A stretch of 33,676 nt of DNA. It comes from an uncultured Bacteroidales bacterium (GTDB lineage Bacteria > Bacteroidota > Bacteroidia > Bacteroidales > Paludibacteraceae). A program made the translations under genes and the position numbers. The DNA is taken from NCBI GenBank assembly GCA_934725535.1, contig CAKVBV010000023.1, forward strand, positions 1 to 33,676, read 5' to 3'. Of the stretch, positions 25,012 to 32,182 are shown piece by piece; position 1 is the stretch's first letter; every line of letters starts with the position of its first letter. The notes below the pieces were generated by a model, which did not search any database, was not told the DNA's origin, and saw nothing but the letters and a program-made list of their open reading frames with translations.

Positions 25012-25329
25012 ATGGCAAGAAAACGAAAAAGACCTGAATATCTATCCTCGGAGAATGCAATAAGCGTTGCTAATCGTGGGAGTAATGCGGCTTTTACCCA
25101 GTCGCATGGGCAGCCCTATAAAGACCCCGAAACGGGTAAGTGGAAAGAGGGTGATATGGTAACATCTACCAAATCGGGGCGTATGTCTGCAAACGGGAAG
25201 AGCGCAGGAGGCTATACTCACACTTTCAGCGACAAGCAGAATGGTCGTCAGTCAGGGCGCAGCAAAATGGCAAGCCGCAGGCAACGATACTACGATGTTC
25301 GTATAGGTTTGGGACTATCAGGAGGATAA
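25012..25329 (+). CDS. Small basic phage protein 2 (MARKRKR...LSGG)
   Basis: The 105-residue product starts MARKRKRPEYLSSENA, is rich in Gly, Ser, Lys and Arg, and ends RRQRYYDVRIGLGLSGG. The function is unknown. The C-terminal 14 residues align with those of small protein 1 although the DNA has diverged, which points to selection on the peptide. The last two Gly codons (GGAGGA) also form the Shine-Dalgarno of the next gene, six bases on, so the two are coupled. No catalytic motif or membrane span is visible. Confidence 0.75.
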   Translation: MARKRKRPEYLSSENAISVANRGSNAAFTQSHGQPYKDPETGKWKEGDMVTSTKSGRMSANGKSAGGYTHTFSDKQNGRQSGRSKMASRRQRYYDVRIGLGLSGG

Positions 25330-25335
25330 ACATTT

Positions 25336-26019
25336 ATGACCAAGTTAGAGTCGGCAAATACGGTAATACGGCACTTTGCGGAGCAGACAGATGAGTGTAT
25401 TCTATTCTGTTCGCTCGGCAAAGACAGCCTTGTTGTGTTGGATTTGATATATCCGCATTTCAAGCGTGTTGTGTGCGTATTCATGTATTTTGTCAAAGAC
25501 TTGGAGCATATTGATATGTTTATCCGATATATCAAGGCACGCTACCCGCGGATAGAGTTTGTGCAGATACCCCATTGGAATTTGACCTATATTCTCCGCT
25601 CTGGTATGTACTGCGTCCCTAACTCCGATGTTAAGTTGCTCAAGTTGGCAGATGTTATCAAGGCTATGCGTCTGACATACAAGATAGACTATTGCTTCCT
25701 TGGAATGAAGAAAGCCGATAGTATGAACAGGCGGCTTATGCTCAATGGTTACACAGAAACCTACTACGAAAACAAAGGGCTTGTTTATCCGTTGGCGGAG
25801 TGGACGCAAAAAGACGTGCTTTCCTATATGAAGATGCACCGTTTGCCAGAACCTGTTCGGTATGGAAAGAACGCCAGCAACGGCTGCGGCTTTAACTTGG
25901 ATTGTTTCTTGTGGCTACGGGCAAACTACCCGCAAGACTTGGAAAAGATTTACGAGGCATTCCCTTTCAGCAGGAGAATACTTTACGAATATGATTATAA
26001 ACAAAGTAACGAAGAATAA
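25336..26019 (+). CDS. PAPS-reductase-like PP-loop protein (IbrA-like)
   Basis: The 227-residue product has the PP-loop SLGKDS (residues 26-31) after a beta strand (CILFC). The rest follows the phosphoadenosine phosphosulfate reductase family: KRVVCVFMYFVKDLEHI, CFLGMKKADSMNRR, LVYPLAEWTQKDVLSYM. These enzymes bind or activate nucleotides for sulfur transfer or adenylation. Phage copies have no proven reaction. E. coli IbrA belongs to this family and acts with IbrB, a ParB-like protein. Here a ParB-like gene lies one small gene downstream. A Cys-x(5)-Cys pair (CGFNLDC) near the end may bind a metal or form a disulfide. Confidence 0.85.
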   Translation: MTKLESANTVIRHFAEQTDECILFCSLGKDSLVVLDLIYPHFKRVVCVFMYFVKDLEHIDMFIRYIKARYPRIEFVQIPHWNLTYILRSGMYCVPNSDVKLLKLADVIKAMRLTYKIDYCFLGMKKADSMNRRLMLNGYTETYYENKGLVYPLAEWTQKDVLSYMKMHRLPEPVRYGKNASNGCGFNLDCFLWLRANYPQDLEKIYEAFPFSRRILYEYDYKQSNEE

Positions 26020-26021
26020 TT

Positions 26022-26330
26022 ATGGCAAGAAAAAAAACACCTGCACAAATCGAGAAGCAGTATAGGGATTTGATGATGGAGCAGTATCACAGAAATCCGC
26101 TCTCTATGGGTTTACGTATAACCAATGCTGTCAAAAGCGTTAGAGCACAGAATGGTTATACATCCACTGGGAAAAGAACGCGCTATATGGACGAAATTTT
26201 TCAGCGTTCCAATGGTAAACTATTTACGGTTCAGGGTGATAAGGAAGTTACATATCGTCCAAAAAACAATTCCAATTTCGTTTCAGATAGGAATAAGCAG
26301 ACAGCAGTAGCAGGAATTGTAGCAGGGTAA
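26022..26330 (+). CDS. Small basic phage protein 3 (MARKKT...IVAG)
   Basis: The 102-residue product starts MARKKTPAQIEKQYRDLMM and ends QTAVAGIVAG. It is basic and predicted mixed helix and coil. No family is recognised. It is inserted between the IbrA-like and IbrB/ParB-like genes, two bases after the former and 13 before the latter, so all three share a transcript. It shares the MARKK start and Gly-ending tail with its neighbours but little in between. Confidence 0.75.
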   Translation: MARKKTPAQIEKQYRDLMMEQYHRNPLSMGLRITNAVKSVRAQNGYTSTGKRTRYMDEIFQRSNGKLFTVQGDKEVTYRPKNNSNFVSDRNKQTAVAGIVAG

Positions 26331-26343
26331 AAAACAATTAACT

Positions 26344-27132
26344 ATGGCAGAACTAACTAAATACTGTATCGGCAAGCAAGTAGAGATGCTTCGCTCGGAG
26401 ATAAACTTTGCGACCTACAACCCTCGCAAGATTAGCGATGAGTCGGCTGCAACCTTAAAGCGTGGCATTAAGAAACACGGCTTACTTGGGGAGTTGGTTG
26501 TAAACAAAACAACGGGTAATACGTTGGTGAGCGGTCATCAGCGTATTACCCAGTTGGATAAGTTGGAGAAATACAACCCCGACACACACGAGAACGACTA
26601 CAGAGTGCGCGTAAATCTCATTGAGGTGGATAGTAAGTCCGAAAAGGAGATAGTCGTACTTATGAACAACCCTAATGCACAGGGTGATTGGGATTATGAC
26701 AAACTCCGTCAGATAGTCCCGGACATTGACTACAAAGACGCGGGGCTAACCGATGCTGACCTCTCTATGATAGGTGTGGACTATCTGTTCCAAACTGACA
26801 AAGAAATAGGCGTTGCTGACGACCTTATGCGTATGATGCAACCTGCAACCGAAATGCACCAAGCCGAACTCGCAGCCGCCAAAGAATTGCGGGCGCAGGA
26901 GAAAGACACGCAAGCATGGCAGGATAAGATTGCCCACATGAAAGAGGTCAAAGAGCAGGTTCGACAAAATGCAGCGGAGACCGCGGGCAATATGGACGCT
27001 TACATCGTTCTTTCTTTCGACAATTTGGATAATCGTAAGGCGTTCTTTGATATTTTCGGTTTGCCCGATGATAGCAAGTTTATCAAAGGAGAGACCGTAT
27101 TGAACTTGTTGGATATTGATAACGAAGAATAG
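26344..27132 (+). CDS. ParB/sulfiredoxin-fold nuclease-like protein (IbrB-like)
   Basis: The 262-residue product carries an N-terminal ParB/Srx domain with YNPRKIS (about 25-31), LLGELVVNKTTG and the VSGHQR box (about 62-67), followed by NNPNAQGDWDYDKL. The C-terminal half is a helical, Glu/Ala/Gln-rich region and a small beta segment (AYIVLSFDNLDNRKAFFDIF). In phages and IbrAB loci this domain pairs with the PAPS-reductase-like protein. Suggested roles are DNA binding, ATP-dependent modification or transcription control; none is proven for this branch. It lacks the central helix-turn-helix of chromosome-partition ParB, so plasmid partition is unlikely. Confidence 0.85.
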   Translation: MAELTKYCIGKQVEMLRSEINFATYNPRKISDESAATLKRGIKKHGLLGELVVNKTTGNTLVSGHQRITQLDKLEKYNPDTHENDYRVRVNLIEVDSKSEKEIVVLMNNPNAQGDWDYDKLRQIVPDIDYKDAGLTDADLSMIGVDYLFQTDKEIGVADDLMRMMQPATEMHQAELAAAKELRAQEKDTQAWQDKIAHMKEVKEQVRQNAAETAGNMDAYIVLSFDNLDNRKAFFDIFGLPDDSKFIKGETVLNLLDIDNEE

Positions 27133-27140
27133 GAGGTATT

Positions 27141-27434
27141 ATGGCACGGAAGAAAAGTTGGAGTGAGATAGGCGGACAGCGTATCCGTCTAATGCGCCGT
27201 CTTGAACGACAAATTGCCGCACAAAAAGGAGTCCGTACTCGTGCAAATACCAACGCACAAGTGGCAAAAGCCGTAGAGCGTATGCAACAATTGGAGAAAC
27301 GTTTGGAGACAGTAAACAAGACGGCTCAAAAGTATATGGGCAACATCTATAGAGGCTCCAAAAAGTTTGATTGGAACACAGCATCAAAACGATACTCTCG
27401 CAGCCGCTATATGTATGAGCGTGTAACAGGGTAG
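27141..27434 (+). CDS. Small basic phage protein 4 (MARKKS...RVTG)
   Basis: The 97-residue, strongly basic product starts MARKKSWSEIGGQRIRLMRR, has a helical heptad-like centre (AKAVERMQQLEKRLETVN) and ends SRSRYMYERVTG. AGGAGGT (27131-27137) gives an excellent ribosome-binding site. The R-Y near the end and the V-T-G finish echo the other small proteins, and V-T-G is identical to the end of the protease that follows. Function unknown. Confidence 0.75.
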   Translation: MARKKSWSEIGGQRIRLMRRLERQIAAQKGVRTRANTNAQVAKAVERMQQLEKRLETVNKTAQKYMGNIYRGSKKFDWNTASKRYSRSRYMYERVTG

Positions 27435-27478
27435 TAAGGGAAACTAATCAAAATTATATAGACTCTCCATTTGTACTA

Positions 27479-28063
27479 ATGGCTAAACAACGATTTATCA
27501 ACACGCCTATCTCTGATGCGAACTATAAACGTTCCAATAAGATAGAGACCTACGACAAAGCGAGATTGTCGCATAAGTCTTTTTCTGCATTGCTGAAATG
27601 CGGAGAGACAAAAGCAGAACGACAACAAGCCGCCCAACGTGTGTGTAATGAAATTGCCAACGCATACAAAATAGTAGCCCCAAAAGTTTTAGTAACCGAC
27701 AAGCCCCGTCCTAAACATGGTATGGCACAAACGTATGGCTTTTATACTACTGGAACGCACAAAATCATTATTTACAATACAACAGCAAAAACTGCGAAAC
27801 CTATCGGTATAAAAACATTTGCAGACACGCTCTTACATGAATTTACGCACCATTACGACCAAGAGTATTTGGGAATTAACAGTATCCATTCGGCAGGTTT
27901 TTACAAACGCATTTCCGACTTAAAAGGACGCATTACAAATATAAAAATCTCCACTAATCAAAGTGGCAGTACGAAAGATATTGCAGAAAAAGTAAATAGT
28001 CGAATGGTCAAGTTTACAAAAGCAGACAAAACGAAACTCAAATTCAGTTTGGTAACAGGGTGA
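27479..28063 (+). CDS. SprT-like zinc metalloprotease
   Basis: The 194-residue product has HEFTHHYD (His120, Glu121, His124) and a downstream IHSAGFYKRIS whose His137 is placed as the third zinc ligand. This H-E-x-x-H...H-x-x-x-F order fits the SprT-like family, which includes proteases that cut DNA-bound proteins. The N-terminal 100 residues are basic and less conserved. It ends LKFSLVTG, sharing the Gly-ending tail of the four small basic proteins upstream. Substrate unknown. Head or scaffold processing, or removal of host proteins from DNA, are both possible. Confidence 0.75.
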   Translation: MAKQRFINTPISDANYKRSNKIETYDKARLSHKSFSALLKCGETKAERQQAAQRVCNEIANAYKIVAPKVLVTDKPRPKHGMAQTYGFYTTGTHKIIIYNTTAKTAKPIGIKTFADTLLHEFTHHYDQEYLGINSIHSAGFYKRISDLKGRITNIKISTNQSGSTKDIAEKVNSRMVKFTKADKTKLKFSLVTG

Positions 28064-28102
28064 AAAAATAATAGAAAAAATTGTAAGTAAACAATAACTG
28101 AT

Positions 28103-28822
28103 ATGGCACAAACTCAACAACCATGGGTAGGGATGTCGCAACCGAAAGACCTTGCTGGGAAACCTTTGCAGGGCAATGGGGGCAGACCGCCTAAACATGA
28201 CTATGACGGAGACGACTTTTACGACCAAGTGTTCTATCTCGCTTTTAACGGGGCTATCAATTCCGAAATAGCCGTTTCGCTAAATCTTGTTCCTGATGTA
28301 TTCAACAAAATGGTGAATGGCAATTATCAGCCTTGGAGCGAAGAAGAAAATGCCCGTAGAAGCGCAAGATTAAGTCGTGTGTTAGCGAATGCACGTGAGA
28401 AAATCAACCAAATGGTACGCGGCAGATACCTTAAAGCCGCCTTGGGGGGTATTAGGGTAAAAAGCAGGACTATCCGCTATATCAAGGGTGAGGAAGACCA
28501 GACAATGGAGGTTGTACAGGAAACGGAAAACGAACTTGCCCCGAATATGCAGGCTCTTACCACTTGGATGTACCACCACGACCCCGAATACCGCAAGGTG
28601 CAACGCGGTTTTGAGCCCTCTGACAGCCAAACGGCTAACGCGGACAATATAGAACAGGGAGTAAATATCGCTGCTTGGATAGAAGACCATGTCGTTGTGA
28701 GGAATAGTAAGCCCGTAGCAGATATGCCACAAGGAACAGCGAAATCTCCAACGAGAAAGCAATCCAAAAGTAAGAAAGAGGCGACTAAAAAAGCAAAGGT
28801 ACGCAAAACGGCGAAATCTTAA
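28103..28822 (+). CDS. Terminase small subunit (TerS)
   Basis: The 239-residue product directly precedes the large terminase. An N-terminal basic and Gly-rich lead (GNGGRPPKHDYDGDDFYDQ) leads into a helix-turn-helix-like stretch (AFNGAINSEIAVSLNLVPDVFNKM in part). A helical oligomerisation region follows (ARLSRVLANAREKINQMV), then a Lys-rich tail. TerS binds the packaging start site and hands DNA to TerL. Sequence conservation in this family is low, so position carries much of the call. The start fits ACTGATATGG, similar to the bases before small protein 2. Confidence 0.75.
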   Translation: MAQTQQPWVGMSQPKDLAGKPLQGNGGRPPKHDYDGDDFYDQVFYLAFNGAINSEIAVSLNLVPDVFNKMVNGNYQPWSEEENARRSARLSRVLANAREKINQMVRGRYLKAALGGIRVKSRTIRYIKGEEDQTMEVVQETENELAPNMQALTTWMYHHDPEYRKVQRGFEPSDSQTANADNIEQGVNIAAWIEDHVVVRNSKPVADMPQGTAKSPTRKQSKSKKEATKKAKVRKTAKS

Positions 28823-28900
28823 AAACAGAACATTTTATTTTGTCTAAAGCCGACGATTTTTGTGCCAACAGCGGTCTCAATCTTAAAAATAGAACATTTT
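28815..28900. repeat. 22-base direct repeat flanking the terS-terL gap
   Basis: A 22-base sequence beginning AATCTTAAAAA and ending AGAACATTTT occurs at 28815-28836, across the terS stop codon, and at 28879-28900, just before the terL start. The copies differ at one base and lie 64 bases apart. The gap between them has no gene. Confidence 0.85.
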
Positions 28901-28904
28901 TATA

Positions 28905-30218
28905 ATGATTCAAACACAAGAGGTATATCACCCAATGTACAGGGATAAAGATAAGTTCATTGTCCTTATTACCGGCGGGAGAGGCTCGGGAAAGTCGTAC
29001 AATGCTTCTACTTTCATCGAGAGGCTGACCTTTGAACTCTCCAAAGTGATAGAGGACGATGGCGAGGTGCGCAAATTGGTGCATAATATCCTATATACGC
29101 GCTACACAATGACTTCGGCGAGCATATCTGTTATTCCCGAGTTCTTGGAAAAAATAGAAGCAGACGGAACGCAGCAGTATTTTCGTGCTACACGTACCGA
29201 TGTGACCAACGTAATGACAGGAGCACAGATAATGTTCCGCGGCATAAAAACATCTTCGGGCAATCAAACAGCCAAACTGAAGTCTATTCACGGAATTACC
29301 ACTTTTGTGTGCGACGAGGCAGAGGAGTGGACGAGCGAACAGGAGTTCGATACTATTATGCTGTCAATCCGCCAGAAAGGCATACAGAATAGGGTAATTA
29401 TCATAATGAACCCCACGGACAGCAACCACTTTATATATCAGAAATACATCAAAGACACGCATAAATTGGTGGAGTACGACGGTGTACCTGTACAAATCAG
29501 CACCCACCCCAATGTCCTGCATATCCACACAACCTATATGGATAACATAGACCACCTTAGCGAGGAGTTCCTTAAAGAGGTGCAACTAATGAAAGAGAAG
29601 AACCCCGAGAAATATGCACACGTAGTAATGGGACGCTGGGCTGATGTTGCAGAGGGTGCCGTGTTCAAGAAATGGGGAATGGTGGATGAGTTCCCGAAAG
29701 AATGTAAGCATATTGCCCGCGGTTTGGATTTCGGTTACACAAACGACCCCTCCGCATGTATCAAAGTGGGTATCTTGAATAACGACTTGTATATTGATGA
29801 GCAGTTCTACCGCACAGGAATGAGTAGCGCGGAACTGATTGCGGAGTTGAAGAAAGACAATACCTTTGTGTACTCTGAAAGTGCTGACCCTCGTCTGATA
29901 GATGAGATAGGCATGTCGGGAGTTATTATATACCCGATAGACAAAAGCGGTCAATCTATTCTTGCGGGTATTGAGGGACTGAAAGACTACGATAATATCT
30001 TCGTTACCAAACGTTCCTACAACGTGCAGAACGAATTGCGCAACTATACTTGGGATAAAGACAAGAACGGCAACTATATCAATCAGCCAATAGATAAGTA
30101 CAACCACGCCATGGACGCTCTTCGCTATTGGTATCTTGGCAAAATCCTCGGTAAGGTACTACGTAAAAACGCAACGACAAAAACAAATTTCAATATCAAT
30201 AATTTTGGTGTATATTAA
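28905..30218 (+). CDS. terL: Terminase large subunit, packaging ATPase/nuclease
   Basis: The 437-residue product has Walker A GGRGSGKS (24-31), Walker B and catalytic Glu in TTFVCDEAEEW (about 131-141), and the coupling motif IIIMNPTDSN. Its RNase H-like nuclease domain has acidic residues in RGLDFGYTNDPSA (about 273), SADPRLIDEIG and HAMDALRYW (about 404). It fits the PBSX/Terminase_3 family. It docks on the portal, pumps DNA into the prohead and cuts it. Length is complete. The portal gene follows after 3 bases. Confidence 0.95.
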   Translation: MIQTQEVYHPMYRDKDKFIVLITGGRGSGKSYNASTFIERLTFELSKVIEDDGEVRKLVHNILYTRYTMTSASISVIPEFLEKIEADGTQQYFRATRTDVTNVMTGAQIMFRGIKTSSGNQTAKLKSIHGITTFVCDEAEEWTSEQEFDTIMLSIRQKGIQNRVIIIMNPTDSNHFIYQKYIKDTHKLVEYDGVPVQISTHPNVLHIHTTYMDNIDHLSEEFLKEVQLMKEKNPEKYAHVVMGRWADVAEGAVFKKWGMVDEFPKECKHIARGLDFGYTNDPSACIKVGILNNDLYIDEQFYRTGMSSAELIAELKKDNTFVYSESADPRLIDEIGMSGVIIYPIDKSGQSILAGIEGLKDYDNIFVTKRSYNVQNELRNYTWDKDKNGNYINQPIDKYNHAMDALRYWYLGKILGKVLRKNATTKTNFNINNFGVY

Positions 30219-30221
30219 ACT

Positions 30222-31697
30222 ATGGGAGTATCTGAATATGTAACAAACATTGCAACGCTTTTCAAAAACACAACGTTGAATGCGTTGGGAGTACAGCGAG
30301 ACCTTTACCAACTTATGAATGACAAGGACGTGTCGCGTGCTATTTCCCTTATGCAAGACAATGATGTCGATGTGGATAATGCGCTTAATGAGTACTATCC
30401 GCAGCACCACAAGGTGATGTTCCGCCCCAATAAAGAGCGCAAAGGGATGCCTGCCTACATAACGTGCAAACTGCCACGTGCCTTGCAGCGTTATATCAAC
30501 GAGGTGGAGTTGTTTTTCTTGTTGGGTAATCCTATTCAGTGGAAAAAGGTAGAGGGAGACGACGAAGCATACAAACTCTTCATGTCCTTTTTGCGGTCAT
30601 CTCGGTTTGACTACAATATGCGCAAAGTAAAGCGCATAGCGGGCTCCGAAACAGAATGTGCAAAACTTTATCACATCTATCGTGATAAGGACAATAATGC
30701 CGTTGTGAAACCCGTTGTCTTGGCTCGTTCTACCGGATATACACTCCGCCCGCTTTTTGACCAGTTCGGGGAAATGATAGCCTTCGCCTATGGCTATCGT
30801 ATCAAATCGGCAGGCAAGTATATCCGGCATTGGGATATACAGACACCCGAACTCATCTTCGAGTGTGCCAATGATGCCCTGATAGGTTGGAATGTTTCCG
30901 TGCGCCCCAATCCGACAGGTAAAATCAACGTACTGTACTACAAACAGCCCAAGGCGTGGGACGGCGCGGAAAACCGTATAGACCGTATTGAGGAAACAGA
31001 TAGCAAGATAGGAGATACAAACAACTATTTCGCAGACCCTATTGCTTTCGCAACAGCAGATGTTATCAATATGATGAAAGACCCCGAAACAACAGGCAAG
31101 TTCATCCAGGGAAAGGGGGCTGACTCCCGCTTTGAGTATATCCAGCCGCCGCAGGCAAGCGAGTTGCGTGCCGCCGAGAAACAAGACTTGCACGATACGG
31201 TTTTCTTTGATACTTTTACGCCAAACCTCGCTTTCAAGGAGTTGGTCGGAATGGGGACATTGAGCGGCGAGGCTATCAAGCGTGCCATGGTGCTCGGCTA
31301 TATGAAACGTGCAAACCGTATGGAGATATATGGCGAGATGATAGACCGTGAGAAGAATGTCATACTTTCCGCCCTGAAAATACAGCACCCCGAAATGGCA
31401 AACAAATTGGACGGACTGCAAATCGAATTTAGTTTTGCAGAACCTTTCGGAGAGGACAAACAAACCGAGTGGACCGCCATCACCTCGTTGTATGCAGGCG
31501 GGCTTGTGTCGCTTGAAACGGCGATAGATATGCTCTCGCTCACAGATGCGCCGCAAGAGGAGATTGACCGTATTAAAATGGCTGCCATGGAGAAGATGAT
31601 GGCAGAACAGGAACTCAAGACGGAGCAGGCACAAGAAACCGAGGGCAAAGAACTGCAACCGAGTGAAGATGTCAAACCCGATAACGCGGCAGCATGA
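30222..31697 (+). CDS. Portal protein (SPP1 Gp6-like)
   Basis: The 491-residue product follows terL and looks like an SPP1-type portal. It has an N-terminal helical part, the wing/stem region with ALQRYINEVELFFLLGNP, PVVLARSTGYTLRPLFD and FGEMIAFAYGYRI, then ELVGMGTLSGEAIKRAM before the stem helices. The tail is Glu/Gln-rich (KMMAEQELKTEQAQETEG). Twelve copies form the ring through which DNA enters and leaves the capsid. It supports a true tailed phage rather than a conjugative element. Confidence 0.88.
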   Translation: MGVSEYVTNIATLFKNTTLNALGVQRDLYQLMNDKDVSRAISLMQDNDVDVDNALNEYYPQHHKVMFRPNKERKGMPAYITCKLPRALQRYINEVELFFLLGNPIQWKKVEGDDEAYKLFMSFLRSSRFDYNMRKVKRIAGSETECAKLYHIYRDKDNNAVVKPVVLARSTGYTLRPLFDQFGEMIAFAYGYRIKSAGKYIRHWDIQTPELIFECANDALIGWNVSVRPNPTGKINVLYYKQPKAWDGAENRIDRIEETDSKIGDTNNYFADPIAFATADVINMMKDPETTGKFIQGKGADSRFEYIQPPQASELRAAEKQDLHDTVFFDTFTPNLAFKELVGMGTLSGEAIKRAMVLGYMKRANRMEIYGEMIDREKNVILSALKIQHPEMANKLDGLQIEFSFAEPFGEDKQTEWTAITSLYAGGLVSLETAIDMLSLTDAPQEEIDRIKMAAMEKMMAEQELKTEQAQETEGKELQPSEDVKPDNAAA

Positions 31698-31781
31698 ACG
31701 TATAATAACCAACGTGTAACCTACACTGTTCCGCTATAGGAACACTATCGGAATACTATAACAACTCCAATTCATAATCGC

Positions 31782-32093
31782 ATGAACATAAACGCTTCTA
31801 TCAAGCCGCAATACCTCGACATGATACGCAAAGGTGTAAAGACTACAGAGTATCGGGAAATGACCGAGTATTGGACGGACAAACTCGTAGATATTGACCG
31901 CTACAAGGGCAAAACACCGCACGATGTCACCGAAATGCTCAAGTCAGGAGAGATACCCCTGCACCCAAAGCCTATACGGCAAATCACATTCTACTGCGAC
32001 AAGAAGAAAAGTGCCATATATAAGGTATTGGATATTAAGGTATATAGAGGGCATAAGTTGTACGCAATACGATTGGGTGATAGAATCAATTAG
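31782..32093 (+). CDS. ASCH-domain protein 2
   Basis: The 103-residue protein starts MNINASIKPQYLDMIRKG and continues VKTTEYREMTEYW, matching the I-K-x-x-Y-x-x-x-I-x-x-G-x-K-x-x-E-x-R-E signature of ASCH. It ends with a beta-rich part (IYKVLDIKVYRGHKLYAIRLG). It is essentially a bare domain with the PUA-like RNA-binding fold. The structured non-coding region begins about 90 bases after its stop on the same strand, so protein and RNA may be made together. A short hairpin (TGTTCC/GGAACA, 31727-31744) precedes the gene. Confidence 0.82.
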   Translation: MNINASIKPQYLDMIRKGVKTTEYREMTEYWTDKLVDIDRYKGKTPHDVTEMLKSGEIPLHPKPIRQITFYCDKKKSAIYKVLDIKVYRGHKLYAIRLGDRIN

Positions 32094-32115
32094 CACGAAC
32101 CGAAAGAGACTTGCA

Positions 32116-32178
32116 ATGAAACACGGCATTTTGGAATACCACCCATGGGACGGTAAGTTTTGGTTTGAAAAACAATAG
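32116..32178 (+). CDS. Possible 20-residue peptide
   Basis: ATG at 32116 opens the frame MKHGILEYHPWDGKFWFEKQ. A purine-rich stretch (GAAAGAGA, 32102-32109) lies upstream. The aromatic-rich peptide ends five bases before the first stem of the structured RNA. It may be a real small protein, a leader for the RNA, or chance. Confidence 0.25.
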   Translation: MKHGILEYHPWDGKFWFEKQ

Positions 32179-32182
32179 CCCG

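Noticed and set aside
25336..27132. Dnd phosphorothioation system
   Set aside because: Only a DndC-like fold and a ParB-like fold are present; cysteine desulfurase and DndD/E genes are absent, so the IbrAB comparison fits better.
26344..27132. Plasmid or chromosome partition ParB
   Set aside because: No ParA gene and no central helix-turn-helix; the context is a phage packaging region.
30597..31712. 371-codon ORF antisense to the portal gene
   Set aside because: The portal reading fits its neighbours and family; the antisense product is Cys/His/Leu-rich without motifs.
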